Below the pieces are notes generated by a model, which was given only the letters and a program-made list of their open reading frames with translations, was not told the DNA's origin and did no database searches. From Acidobacteriota bacterium (GTDB lineage: Bacteria > Acidobacteriota > Terriglobia > Acidiferrales > UBA7541), in NCBI GenBank assembly GCA_013289825.1, contig JABCZF010000023.1, positions 1-64,000 on the forward strand: a DNA stretch of 64,000 nucleotides, given 5' to 3'. The stretch's first letter is position 1; each line of letters opens with the position of its first letter. The translations under genes and the position numbers were made by a program. Positions 17,552 to 24,872 of this stretch are shown piece after piece.

Positions 17552-17784
17552 CCTCAAGCGTGATGATGTCCGCATCGATGCGCGACGCGGAGTACATCGC
17601 CGTCTGCCCGCAGTGCGGCAAGGCCTGCGAAGTCGTAGGACACGGACGCGGCCACTGCCGTTCGTGTTCCGCTGAATTTAATTTGCAGCTCGCTCTGCCG
17701 GCATGTCCATCGTGCAGCTCGCTAGCGACGGTTCGCGCCGGCAACGGCCAGCATCGCTGCAATCAGTGTCAGACAGTTTTTTAG
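17548..17784 (+). CDS. Double zinc-ribbon miniprotein
   Basis: A 78-aa protein with four CxxC knuckles: CPQC, CRSC, CPSC and CNQC. These would build two zinc ribbons. Such proteins bind DNA, RNA or other proteins; nothing more specific can be said. The start is set by a 4-base ATGA overlap with the preceding stop. The next gene starts 11 bases later. Confidence 0.7.
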   Translation: MTSSVMMSASMRDAEYIAVCPQCGKACEVVGHGRGHCRSCSAEFNLQLALPACPSCSSLATVRAGNGQHRCNQCQTVF

Positions 17785-17795
17785 AAAGGAAGGCC

Positions 17796-18572
17796 ATGAT
17801 TCACAGAGACAACCAAGGAAATGAGTTCGAGCTCAAAACCGATTTTCCCGCACAGAGCCTGGAGGAAAGGATGGGCGCACCGAAGGCCGAGCCCATCGTT
17901 GTCGGTCCGTTGTCGGCGGAGCACCGGGCGATTCTGGAAGCGCCGACCGGCCTCGATCGGCGCGAGTTCGATTACATGCTCGCAAGCGGCCAAGGATTTT
18001 TGGCTGCTTTTCAGAAGGCGGCCGCGGCGTCGCCATCGATCGCGACGCTTCAAAAGACCATCAGCGGAGCCATCCTGAACAAGCGCACTCCGTTCGCGAA
18101 GGTCGACGAGCTCCGGCGCGAAGTGTGGGGCATTGTCACGGAGCAGAAGCCGGACAAAGACGGCGAAGTTTGCGACTTCGAAAAGTCTCTGCCGTTCTAT
18201 CAGGAATGGGTCGATCAGTTCAGAAAGGCCACTGGTGGTGAATCGTTCGGCAATCTCCGCGAGATGCACCAACTCTCGGCGGTCGGCAAAGCCATCGCTT
18301 TCGATCCGCGTCCAAAAGACCGGCAAATTTGGATGGGATTCAAAATCGTGGACGCCGCCGCGTGGGAGAAAGTCTTGACGCGCGTCTATACCGGCTTTTC
18401 GCATGGCGGCGAAAAGGTTGGCAGCATGACCGCTGACCCGGAGTTTCCCGGGTGTCTGAGGTACATCGCCAAGCCATCGGAAGTTTCTTTGGTGGACAAT
18501 CCTTGCCTCGGCAGCGCCACGTACACACTGGTCCGTGCGGACGGCCGCTCGGAAATCGTGAAGATCCATTGA
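17796..18572 (+). CDS. XkdF-like phage prohead protease homologue
   Basis: A 258-aa protein whose C-terminal half matches the XkdF/S78-type prohead protease pattern. It has MHQLSAVGKAIAF with His158, a strand pair around WMGFKIVDAAAWEKV, then VYTGFSHGG with Ser202, and the typical ending YIAKPSEVSLVDNPCLGSAT followed by FxLV-like TYTLVRADG. These proteases cleave scaffold and capsid proteins during head maturation. The N-terminal half (1-150) is not recognised. AAAGGAAGG precedes the ATG at 17,796. Its usual partners (portal, major capsid) are absent here, so it may act on a helper phage's head, or be a decayed remnant. Confidence 0.75.
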   Translation: MIHRDNQGNEFELKTDFPAQSLEERMGAPKAEPIVVGPLSAEHRAILEAPTGLDRREFDYMLASGQGFLAAFQKAAAASPSIATLQKTISGAILNKRTPFAKVDELRREVWGIVTEQKPDKDGEVCDFEKSLPFYQEWVDQFRKATGGESFGNLREMHQLSAVGKAIAFDPRPKDRQIWMGFKIVDAAAWEKVLTRVYTGFSHGGEKVGSMTADPEFPGCLRYIAKPSEVSLVDNPCLGSATYTLVRADGRSEIVKIH

Positions 18573-18760
18573 GCCGGCGGGAACAGCTCGCAGCAAAGCG
18601 GTTGCTCGACGTCGCCATGGAGCTCGACGACAACGATTCTCAGGAACGCGCGGATGCAGTCCGCTTTTTGTACGCTCTGAGTTTCGGCCGCCGGGAAGAT
18701 GCGAGAGAACTCATCAGGGAAATAATTTCCGAGGAGGAGGAGCAATGCAGGGGCAGATAG
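18569..18760 (+). CDS. Small acidic hypothetical protein
   Basis: A 63-aa protein probably started at a TTG overlapping the previous stop (TTGA). It is helical and strongly acidic at the end (REIISEEEEQC), with AAKRLLDVAMELDDNDSQER in the middle. It overlaps the next gene by 16 bases. An internal ATG at 18,617 is an alternative start. No family is recognised. Confidence 0.55.
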   Translation: MSRREQLAAKRLLDVAMELDDNDSQERADAVRFLYALSFGRREDARELIREIISEEEEQCRGR

Positions 18761-19074
18761 TTGCGATGACCGGCAGCGCCGTGAACATTCCCGCACCGTG
18801 TGCGTGTGAAGGATTCCGGATCTACTCACTCGCCCACACGTTCACGTTTCAATGGGTGACGCGAGCGAGTGAACTGTCAGGAACCAGCGGCGTGCCAGCG
18901 GGCCAGGCTGCCGGTCAGGCCCTATTCGCAGAGTCGTATTCCGCTACTGACTTCTGGATTGAAATTCCCGCTCCGAATGGCAATCCCTTCCAGGCCGGCG
19001 AGGTCATCGGCATCGCGATCGGCACGAACGCCGACGTTCTCTACATCCGGCCCATCCGGCCCGGTGGACGTTGA
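18745..19074 (+). CDS. Hypothetical beta-rich phage-like protein
   Basis: A 109-aa protein, Gly/Ala/Ser-rich and apparently all beta (FRIYSLAHTFTFQWVTRASE, FQAGEVIGIAIGTNADVLYI). The composition resembles small virion or decoration proteins, but no family is recognised. GAGGAGGAG lies just before the ATG inside the preceding gene, indicating translational coupling. Confidence 0.6.
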   Translation: MQGQIVAMTGSAVNIPAPCACEGFRIYSLAHTFTFQWVTRASELSGTSGVPAGQAAGQALFAESYSATDFWIEIPAPNGNPFQAGEVIGIAIGTNADVLYIRPIRPGGR

Positions 19075-19099
19075 AGGATCTATCGAAAGGAAAAATCTC

Positions 19100-19384
19100 A
19101 TGGCCAGAATTCAAAACGGACATTGGATCGCCGACAGCCCAAGCGGGCCGGTCTGCGATTTGTGCGGCATAGGAGCTCCAACGGCGCAAGTGATGCCGAC
19201 GTATGCGCAATCGCTGAACCCCATCGGCGTCACGGTGGGCACAGCGCCGACGGTGGACGTTCAATCAATAAACGTCTCGACATGCGGCATCGGCTCGACT
19301 TGGCGCGACACTGCTGCCGGCGGGCACTGGAACAAGACATCGATGACTCCGGGGCCGTTTGGGACGTGGAACAAATACGGCTGA
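19100..19384 (+). CDS. Hypothetical CxxC protein
   Basis: A 94-aa protein with an N-terminal CDLCG knuckle at about residues 19-22 and one later Cys. The rest is rich in Thr, Gly and Pro, ending TPGPFGTWNKYG. No family is recognised. It starts 25 bases after the previous gene, with GAAAGGAAAAA upstream. Confidence 0.55.
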   Translation: MARIQNGHWIADSPSGPVCDLCGIGAPTAQVMPTYAQSLNPIGVTVGTAPTVDVQSINVSTCGIGSTWRDTAAGGHWNKTSMTPGPFGTWNKYG

Positions 19385-19470
19385 AGAGTTCTGGCGTGTG
19401 GTCAGCAACCAGACGGCCAGACTTACGGAAGCCGTGATTCTAGGCCCTTTCGAGCGCGAGTTTCTCTGCG

Positions 19471-19489
19471 GTGCTACCGGCGTTCTACC
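19471..19489 (+). repeat. Paired octamer site 4 (before a promoter)
   Basis: GTGCTACC-ggc-GTTCTACC. It ends 6 bases before the -35 element of a well-formed promoter, a position typical of activator sites. Confidence 0.75.
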
Positions 19490-19495
19490 CCAGGG

Positions 19496-19524
19496 TTGCA
19501 GGCTGGCAGCCAGCATGGTATACT
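19496..19524 (+). promoter_or_regulatory. Sigma70-type promoter
   Basis: TTGCAG (19,496-19,501), 17-base spacer, TATACT (19,519-19,524). It drives the gene at 19,549 and probably those after it. The -10 is part of an inverted repeat: TATACTAT at 19,519-19,526 and ATAGTATA at 19,542-19,549, the latter touching the ATG. This could be an operator or an RNA hairpin that hides the ribosome binding site. Confidence 0.65.
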
Positions 19525-19548
19525 ATTTACCTGAGAGGTATATAGTAT

Positions 19549-19851
19549 ATGAGTAACAAAAAGGCCCCCGCAATACCGGACAAGACGCTCACCAAACTGC
19601 GGAGAACGATCAAGGAGTCCCCTTGGAAGACCGCAACCTCGCCGAGGTACAAAAACGCGCCGCACAGTTACATCATCTGGTTCAACGGCGTGACGACGTG
19701 GCGGTGGTTCGCCGGCCGGATCCGCAAACACGGCCAGTACCGCACCTGGCGGGGTCACAAATACAAATATTTGTTGCTCGACGGCGAAGCCTTTTGGCTC
19801 GACTGGCCGGCACTCAATCGCGCAAAGGCGAACACGCTCGACCGGCGCTGA
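19549..19851 (+). CDS. Hypothetical phage-like protein (WRWFAGRIRKHG type)
   Basis: A 100-aa basic protein rich in Trp and Tyr: SYIIWFNGVTTWRWFAGRIR then RTWRGHKYKYLLLDGEAFWL and DWPALNR. It looks like a short phage-encoded nucleic-acid-associated protein, but no function is known to me. It is the first gene after the best promoter in the element. Confidence 0.6.
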   Translation: MSNKKAPAIPDKTLTKLRRTIKESPWKTATSPRYKNAPHSYIIWFNGVTTWRWFAGRIRKHGQYRTWRGHKYKYLLLDGEAFWLDWPALNRAKANTLDRR

Positions 19852-19885
19852 TCGAATCCGGCATCAGTACCGGTAACGATAGCAA

Positions 19886-20335
19886 ATGAAGATGGCGAAG
19901 CTGCCCAAAGGCGTCTCACTCACTGGAACTCGACGACGTCGACGCGCAGGGAAAGGCCGCTACCAGAGCCGCATTTTCCGTGATGGTCGGAGCCTCCACC
20001 TGGGCGTGTTCGATTCCGTCGACGAAGCCGCCGCCGTCTACCAGGCCGCGAAGAAACAGCCGATAGCAACCCCGCCCGCAACGGCGCCGGAACCCCCGCC
20101 AACACCCCCGCCGCAACCCCCAATTCCCGCGCCTGCGGAGCCCAGGGCGAACCTAAAGCCGCCGCCAAAGGCCTTCCCCCCAGGAACATGTCCAAACGAC
20201 GGCGAGCAGTTCCGCGAGCTCGGTGGTGCCCGACGCTGCGCTGTTTGCGGTTGCCAATTAGCGATGTGGAACGCGCCATCATTCAGCCGAGCCGACTATG
20301 CCGCCGGCAACATGGGAAGGAGACCGCGTGAGTAA
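19886..20335 (+). CDS. AP2-like domain plus zinc-ribbon protein
   Basis: A 149-aa protein in three parts. Residues about 22-57 (GKGRYQSRIFRDGRSLHLGV then FDSVDEAAAVYQAAKK) match the AP2/ERF-like DNA-binding fold found in phage HNH endonucleases and plant factors. Residues about 59-100 form a Pro-rich linker. The end carries Cys102, Cys118, Cys121 and Cys123, a short zinc ribbon. No HNH nuclease motif is present. A DNA-binding regulator or accessory protein is likely, and it is a candidate reader of the repeated sites in this element. The start could be the ATG two codons later. Confidence 0.6.
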   Translation: MKMAKLPKGVSLTGTRRRRRAGKGRYQSRIFRDGRSLHLGVFDSVDEAAAVYQAAKKQPIATPPATAPEPPPTPPPQPPIPAPAEPRANLKPPPKAFPPGTCPNDGEQFRELGGARRCAVCGCQLAMWNAPSFSRADYAAGNMGRRPRE

Positions 20336-20705
20336 CGGTGATCCATTCAGCGCCGTCAGCCTCGTCGACCGCGCCAAGCTCTACGTCTTCGGCCTTCGCG
20401 ATTACTTGCTTGGCGTCATCGACCAGGAGAAAGCCGACTACGAAAACGCGCACGTCGTGCTCGAGCGCGCTCCGGTCCCGGCAGACCACGGCGATTGCCC
20501 TTCCTGCCATGAGAAAGCAACGATGCGCCTGGTCGCGGCCGACTCCGTGAGGTGCAACGCCTGCGGCTGGCAGCCGAGGGTTTATAACCCGGGTGGGCCC
20601 AACCGCAAGGATCTCGAAACGTTCCGCGGCTACGATGCCGAGCACAAAAGAAAATTCGCACAGGGATTCGGTCGAGCGATCTGGAGACTCACCGGCAGAA
20701 AATAA
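20328..20705 (+). CDS. Zinc-ribbon protein
   Basis: A 125-aa protein with CPSC and CNAC knuckles around a beta hairpin, following a helical N-terminal half (LVDRAKLYVFGLRDYLLGVI). The GTG at 20,328 has GGAAGGAGA upstream and overlaps the previous stop by 8 bases; an in-frame ATG at 20,298 is an alternative. No function is known. It ends three bases before a GC-rich hairpin. Confidence 0.6.
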   Translation: MSNGDPFSAVSLVDRAKLYVFGLRDYLLGVIDQEKADYENAHVVLERAPVPADHGDCPSCHEKATMRLVAADSVRCNACGWQPRVYNPGGPNRKDLETFRGYDAEHKRKFAQGFGRAIWRLTGRK

Positions 20706-20707
20706 AA

Positions 20708-20728
20708 GGGCCGCGTCGAGGGCGGCCC
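20708..20728 (+). terminator. Possible terminator hairpin without T-run
   Basis: GGGCCGC (20,708-20,714) pairs perfectly with GCGGCCC (20,722-20,728). There is no following T-run, so termination would be weak or Rho-dependent. Confidence 0.4.
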
Positions 20729-20773
20729 GAGAATGTTCGATTTGTTGCGGAGTTAAGGAGGACTCTACCACAA

Positions 20774-21274
20774 ATGGCTACCATCCTCGCGCCGATCGGC
20801 GACAGCAGCCCGCGGTCCCAACGCCGGCATCAAGCTTGCTGGCGAAAACATCGAGAGCCCGAAGAGAAACAGAAGCACCCGGGAAATGCGGCGGAGAATT
20901 TGCAGTGGGTTGTTGGTCGGCCCGAAGAGGAAGCTCGCAGCTTGTATCGTTTCATGATTAACACGAAGGCCTCGCCTAAGCAGATCGCAGACCTGATTTG
21001 CGTCACCGATGCGGAATTCGAAGAGCTCTGTCAGTGGGCCGCCCAGGGCCCGCTGGCAATTGCTGTGCGACTGGATCAGATGATGGAGTTTCGGCAGAAA
21101 GTCTCCGTTGACAATGTACACAGTTGTTTTCAGCCTTCTGAAAAACGTCCCTCCGGCAACACTTCCTCAGCCGCGCTGCGCCGTCTACGCAAAGACCGTC
21201 CGGACTTACACAAGAAAGTTCTCGCAGAAGAATTGAGTGCCAACGCCATCGAAGCCGGCACAAAAAAAAGGTAG
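20774..21274 (+). CDS. Hypothetical protein, last gene of the element
   Basis: A 166-aa basic protein. The centre (TKASPKQIADLICVTDAEFE) suggests a helical DNA- or protein-binding fold. The C-terminus, ALRRLRKDRPDLHKKVLAEE followed by LSANAIEAG, resembles a short conserved block seen in hypothetical phage and plasmid proteins. AAGGAGG lies 16-22 bases before the ATG, so the spacing is long. No function is assigned. Confidence 0.55.
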   Translation: MATILAPIGDSSPRSQRRHQACWRKHREPEEKQKHPGNAAENLQWVVGRPEEEARSLYRFMINTKASPKQIADLICVTDAEFEELCQWAAQGPLAIAVRLDQMMEFRQKVSVDNVHSCFQPSEKRPSGNTSSAALRRLRKDRPDLHKKVLAEELSANAIEAGTKKR

Positions 21275-21290
21275 AACGGCGCGGTTCACC
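21270..21290 (-). repeat. Imperfect paired octamer site 5
   Basis: On the minus strand GGTGAACC and GTTCTACC separated by 5 bases instead of 3. It overlaps the end of the last gene and is the weakest member of the set. Confidence 0.45.
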
Positions 21291-21307
21291 CTCCCGATTC
21301 GAGAAAA

Positions 21308-21326
21308 GGTAGAACAAGGGTAGAAC
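21308..21326 (-). repeat. Paired octamer site 6 (right end)
   Basis: On the minus strand GTTCTACC-ctt-GTTCTACC, a perfect direct duplication of the octamer. It lies 70 bases inside attR, in opposite orientation to sites 1-4. Confidence 0.75.
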
Positions 21327-21395
21327 CAAATCGCGCACACGCCCGAGAAATCTTCATTTTGCTGGGAAATTATTAAAGAAAAAAATGAGGCAGGT

Positions 21396-21417
21396 GGCGA
21401 TAAGCCATCCGCCCCTT
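21396..21417. repeat. attR core, 22-bp direct repeat
   Basis: Exact copy of the sequence at 12,958-12,979. It is followed by more T (TTTT), giving a better terminator T-tract, and then by the end of the convergent chromosomal TPR gene. Confidence 0.85.
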
Positions 21418-21446
21418 TTTGTTATGGGGGTAGAGAAAAGTCGAGA

Positions 21447-21908
21447 TTATTCTTGGCCGAACATTTGCATCGTCTTGTGCCGCAGTATTCCTAGTTGCCG
21501 GTTTAGAGGGTTCCGCCGCGTCAGGAAAGTAAGTACCGGAGGCCGGCGCTCGGCAAGCCGGTTCATGGCGATCGTCAAGCGCACGTCTCGCCGCGCAAAT
21601 TTCAGCCCGGACTCCAAGGCTTCCACAGCTTCATCCCGCCGCCCCGCTGTCGCATACACTTCCGCCAGGTTCAAATACAGCTGTGCCTGGTTCCTCTTCA
21701 TTCGCACGGCCGCATCGCACAGCCGCTCCGCTTCGCCCCACTTCTGTTCCGAGCGCGCCAGCACCACTCCCAAATAAGACATGTAGTACGGATTGTTTTT
21801 ATCAAGGTCTGCTGCGCGCTTCATATGCGGCAACGCTTTCATGGCATAGTTGTCTCGCAGCAGCGTTAACCCCGTCTTGAATTCGCGGAAGGCTTCGGTG
21901 TCCATCAT
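21447..21908 (-). CDS. TPR repeat protein
   Basis: A 153-aa soluble protein with about three tetratricopeptide repeats: ALPHMKRAADLDKNNPYYMS, then a WGEAERLCDAAVRMKRNQAQ repeat, and RRDEAVEALESGLKFARRDV. TPRs hold protein partners; the partner is unknown. It is convergent with the PilZ-like gene across the integrated element, and its 3' end lies 30 bases from attR, so the element did not disrupt it. Confidence 0.7.
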   Translation of the reverse strand: MMDTEAFREFKTGLTLLRDNYAMKALPHMKRAADLDKNNPYYMSYLGVVLARSEQKWGEAERLCDAAVRMKRNQAQLYLNLAEVYATAGRRDEAVEALESGLKFARRDVRLTIAMNRLAERRPPVLTFLTRRNPLNRQLGILRHKTMQMFGQE

Positions 21909-22353
21909 TGCTGTTTCACCTCGTTGCTCCCAAGCTGTTCAGGATGAGTGACGGATAGGACTTCCCGGGAAGCAGGAAACTCGCCACGCACTGCATGAAT
22001 GAGGACACAGACCGCCCCGGGTGCCGGGTTTGGCTGGGTCGACCGCTTCGCGGTCACCCGAGAGATTGGCCTCTTTGAGGTCAACCATAGAAATGTCGCA
22101 TTCACCCAGTTGGTGTTCGGTACAGCGAAGAGCGGCGTCGCGTTTTCGGTTCCCATCCCAGTCCTTCTTGAACTTACACGCTCTTCACATGGGAATCTAC
22201 TGACCCCGGGGACAGTCTTAGGTCAGCCGCACTGAGGTAGGAGTGCCAGAGTCAAGTACAGTAGGCGAAATCCCTCCCATACGCCCGTTTTTCACTTTCG
22301 GAAATGTCAGCTCCGCAAGCCTGCCTGCCGAGCGCGAAATCTTGCGCGGCACG
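21909..22353. other. Intergenic region, no gene recognised
   Basis: About 445 bases between two minus-strand genes. There is a hairpin GACCGCTTCGCGGTC at about 22,039-22,053. Frames open on both strands give no recognisable protein. It may hold an old insertion scar, but no IS end was identified. Confidence 0.4.
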
Positions 22354-23448
22354 CTATTTCGTCAGCTTCTTCCAGCCCTTACGCCAATCTTCCCAATCCC
22401 TTAGCGTGGCCCTGCACATCGCTTTGGCCGCTCTGTGCAGCCATCGGTTTTTCCTTTGCGAGAGGTCCCGCTTGATCAGCGGTATACCCTGCGGTGAGCC
22501 AAAGTGCATGTTAGCGGTTTCCCATCCCATCGAATACAGCAGGCGCGCTTCATCCCGTTCTGCCGTCAGCGAAACCAGTTCGATTCGCGAACAGTCTGGC
22601 GCCAACCGCCGTACCACCCATCTGTTTTGAAAGCGAACGAATGGATCCGGTACGCGCAAACAGCTCGCCACCAGCTTTGGTCCATATACCACTGTCGACG
22701 ACGCCTTGTTGTGCCATACCGACGCCGAAGGCCGGATGGCTTTCGCTTCGCGCGCAATAAAAGCCCCTCCAGCTGAAGAAATCGCCAGTATCCGGGGATG
22801 CCCCAAACTGCCGAGCCCCGCGATTCGCTTTTTCAGTTGATACACGCTCTTGGGGGGCAGCGATTCCTCCAGCAATCGCCGCACTTCGTCAGGCGCCTTT
22901 GCCGTGAAGGGCGGCAGATGCGTCAGCTTCCCCCAGAAGTGAACAGGATCGCGCAGCTTGCTCAGCGCCATCAGCCGCAGCCGCTGGTTATCCTCCGCAA
23001 GAATGAATGGCTTCCCACCCGCGGTTAGCGAATCCCGGTAGCCTTTTTCGATGGCTTCAGACGCTTCGCGCCGCGGCATGCTCAAGTGCTCTCCTAGGAT
23101 CGCCAAATAGGCACTGGTCGTAACTCGCACCAGGTCCATGGCATATGACGCCGGATAGACTTCGTCAAGATCGTTCACGCCCCAGATGAGCCGCCCCTCC
23201 AGGTCCCGCCAAGTCCCAAAATTTTCGATGTGCAAATCGCCCACAGCAAGAACTTTGGGGGCTTTCGCGAGTTCGCCACACACTTCCGGCCACAGCTGGA
23301 GCCATCGGTAGAAGGTCGCCCGGAAAAACGGGAACGCGGCTTCCGCCATGAATTGATGTTTGAGCCGAAGATCTTGCCTGATGATCGGAAGCTGCGCGCC
23401 CAGCCACTTTTCGAATTCGAATGTTGCTTCAATGATTCCTTGCTTCAT
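22354..23448 (-). CDS. DUF2252 family protein
   Basis: A 364-aa protein of the DUF2252 group, which has a protein-kinase-like (aminoglycoside phosphotransferase-like) fold; biochemical function is not established. VLAVGDLHIENFGTW corresponds to the HxxN-like catalytic loop and VNDLDEVYPASYAMDLVR to the following D-containing metal loop. The frame is open upstream into the end of glyA, but the ATG at 23,448 lies 8 bases after the glyA stop and matches where the similarity begins. It is probably co-transcribed with glyA. Confidence 0.75.
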   Translation of the reverse strand: MKQGIIEATFEFEKWLGAQLPIIRQDLRLKHQFMAEAAFPFFRATFYRWLQLWPEVCGELAKAPKVLAVGDLHIENFGTWRDLEGRLIWGVNDLDEVYPASYAMDLVRVTTSAYLAILGEHLSMPRREASEAIEKGYRDSLTAGGKPFILAEDNQRLRLMALSKLRDPVHFWGKLTHLPPFTAKAPDEVRRLLEESLPPKSVYQLKKRIAGLGSLGHPRILAISSAGGAFIAREAKAIRPSASVWHNKASSTVVYGPKLVASCLRVPDPFVRFQNRWVVRRLAPDCSRIELVSLTAERDEARLLYSMGWETANMHFGSPQGIPLIKRDLSQRKNRWLHRAAKAMCRATLRDWEDWRKGWKKLTK

Positions 23449-23456
23449 GGAGGCGA

Positions 23457-24761
23457 TCACCCACGCGCGCGTTCTGCGCGTGAAGTTCCTCGCACCCGCG
23501 ACTCGTAGATCGGGAAGCGCGACGCGAAATCCGCAACCTGCTTGCGCACCCGCCTTTCGATTTCTGCATCTCCCAGGTGCGAGAGAATCTCTCCAATCCA
23601 CTCGCCGATCTGCTCCATCTCCGCTTCCCGCATCCCACGCGTGGTCACCGACGGGCTTCCCAACCGGATGCCGCCTCCCTTCATCGGGGGCAGGGGATCG
23701 AACGGTATCGAATTCTTATTCACGGTGATCCCCGCGCGGTCCAGCGCCTTCTCCGCATCACTTCCGGTTATCCCGCGTGAGTGCACCTCGATCAAGAACA
23801 CGTGATTGTCCGTCCCGCCAGTCACAATCCGGAATCCGCGCTTGGCAATCGCCGCCGCCAGCGCCTTGGCATTGGCCACGACTTGCTTCTGGTATACCGC
23901 AAAGCTCGGCTCCATCGCTTCCTTCAAACACACGGCCTTCGCTGCAATCGTGTGTACCAAAGGTCCGCCTTGCGTCCCCGGAAACGTCAGCTTGTCCAAC
24001 TCTTTTGCAAACGCCGCCTTGCACAAAACCAATCCTCCACGCGGCCCGCGCAAAGTCTTGTGCGTGGTCGTCGATACGATATCCGCATGCGGCACCGGAC
24101 TTGGATGCACCCCCGCCGCAACAAGCCCCGCGATGTGCGCCATATCCACAAAAAACAGAGCCCCCGCCAACTTCGCCGCCCTGGCAATCCGCTCAAAATC
24201 GATAATCCTCGAGTACGCGCTCGCCCCCGCCACAACCATCTTCGGCTTGTGCTCTAGCGCCAGCCGCTCGATCTCCTCGTAATCAATCCGCTCGTCCTCT
24301 TTCCGCACTCCGTAGGCAATGAACTTGTACATCCGCCCCGAAAAATTCAAAGGATGCCCATGCGTCAAATGCCCGCCATGCGAAAGATTCATCCCCAGCA
24401 CCACGTCATCCTTCTGCAAAGTGGCCATGTACACCGCGATGTTGGCCGAAGTCCCCGAATGCGCCTGCACATTGGCATGCTCGGCCCCAAACAACTCCTT
24501 CGCCCGGTCGATCGCCAACTGCTCCACCTTATCCGCGTATTCGCACCCGCCGTAATACCTTTTCCCCGGATACCCCTCCGCGTACTTGTTCGTAAAAATC
24601 GACCCCATGGCCTCCAGCACCGCTTCCGAAACAAGGTTTTCCGATGGAATCAACTCCAGTCCGGTAGCCTGCCTCTGCGCCTCTTCGCGCAGCAACCCAG
24701 CAATCTGCGCGTCCACGGCCTCCAGCGGCCTCTCCATCCGTTCATTCGCTTGTGTAGTCAT
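23457..24761 (-). CDS. glyA: Serine hydroxymethyltransferase
   Basis: PLP enzyme that interconverts serine and glycine and charges tetrahydrofolate with a one-carbon unit. The 434 aa length is normal. Conserved blocks are [39 protein letters not shown], the PLP-binding lysine in [17 protein letters not shown], and FPGTQGGPL. The metK and ahcY genes, part of the same one-carbon economy, are far away in this window, so no operon link is implied. DUF2252 follows after 8 bases. Confidence 0.97.
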   Translation of the reverse strand: MTTQANERMERPLEAVDAQIAGLLREEAQRQATGLELIPSENLVSEAVLEAMGSIFTNKYAEGYPGKRYYGGCEYADKVEQLAIDRAKELFGAEHANVQAHSGTSANIAVYMATLQKDDVVLGMNLSHGGHLTHGHPLNFSGRMYKFIAYGVRKEDERIDYEEIERLALEHKPKMVVAGASAYSRIIDFERIARAAKLAGALFFVDMAHIAGLVAAGVHPSPVPHADIVSTTTHKTLRGPRGGLVLCKAAFAKELDKLTFPGTQGGPLVHTIAAKAVCLKEAMEPSFAVYQKQVVANAKALAAAIAKRGFRIVTGGTDNHVFLIEVHSRGITGSDAEKALDRAGITVNKNSIPFDPLPPMKGGGIRLGSPSVTTRGMREAEMEQIGEWIGEILSHLGDAEIERRVRKQVADFASRFPIYESRVRGTSRAERARG

Positions 24762-24872
24762 TCGCGTTGTCCTGTCAGTTCATCCACCCAAGAGTGCACT
24801 ATCTTACCCCGCCCATGCGGATTCTGCGAACCAAGTCCGCTAGCAGGAAGCGGCGCATTTCCGAGCCATGCA

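Larger units (their letters stand above)
12958..21417 (+). mobile_element. 8.46-kb integrative element, phage-satellite-like
   Basis: The element is bounded by a 22-bp direct repeat and starts with a tyrosine integrase. The order is integrase, small HTH protein, AlpA-like protein, CxxC miniprotein, DUF3987 ATPase, iteron-like cluster, small proteins, XkdF-like prohead protease and further small proteins, all on the plus strand with frequent ATGA overlaps. The flanking chromosomal genes are convergent and intact. It has replication-like and one capsid-maturation-like gene but no portal, terminase, major capsid or tail gene, so it is not a complete prophage. A PICI- or P4-like satellite, or a decayed prophage, are the main options. 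Six copies of a paired octamer run through it. Confidence 0.8.

Noticed and set aside
22020..22090. Possible tRNA-like or structured RNA around the GACCGCTTCGCGGTC hairpin
   Set aside because: No acceptor, anticodon or T-loop pattern could be fitted.
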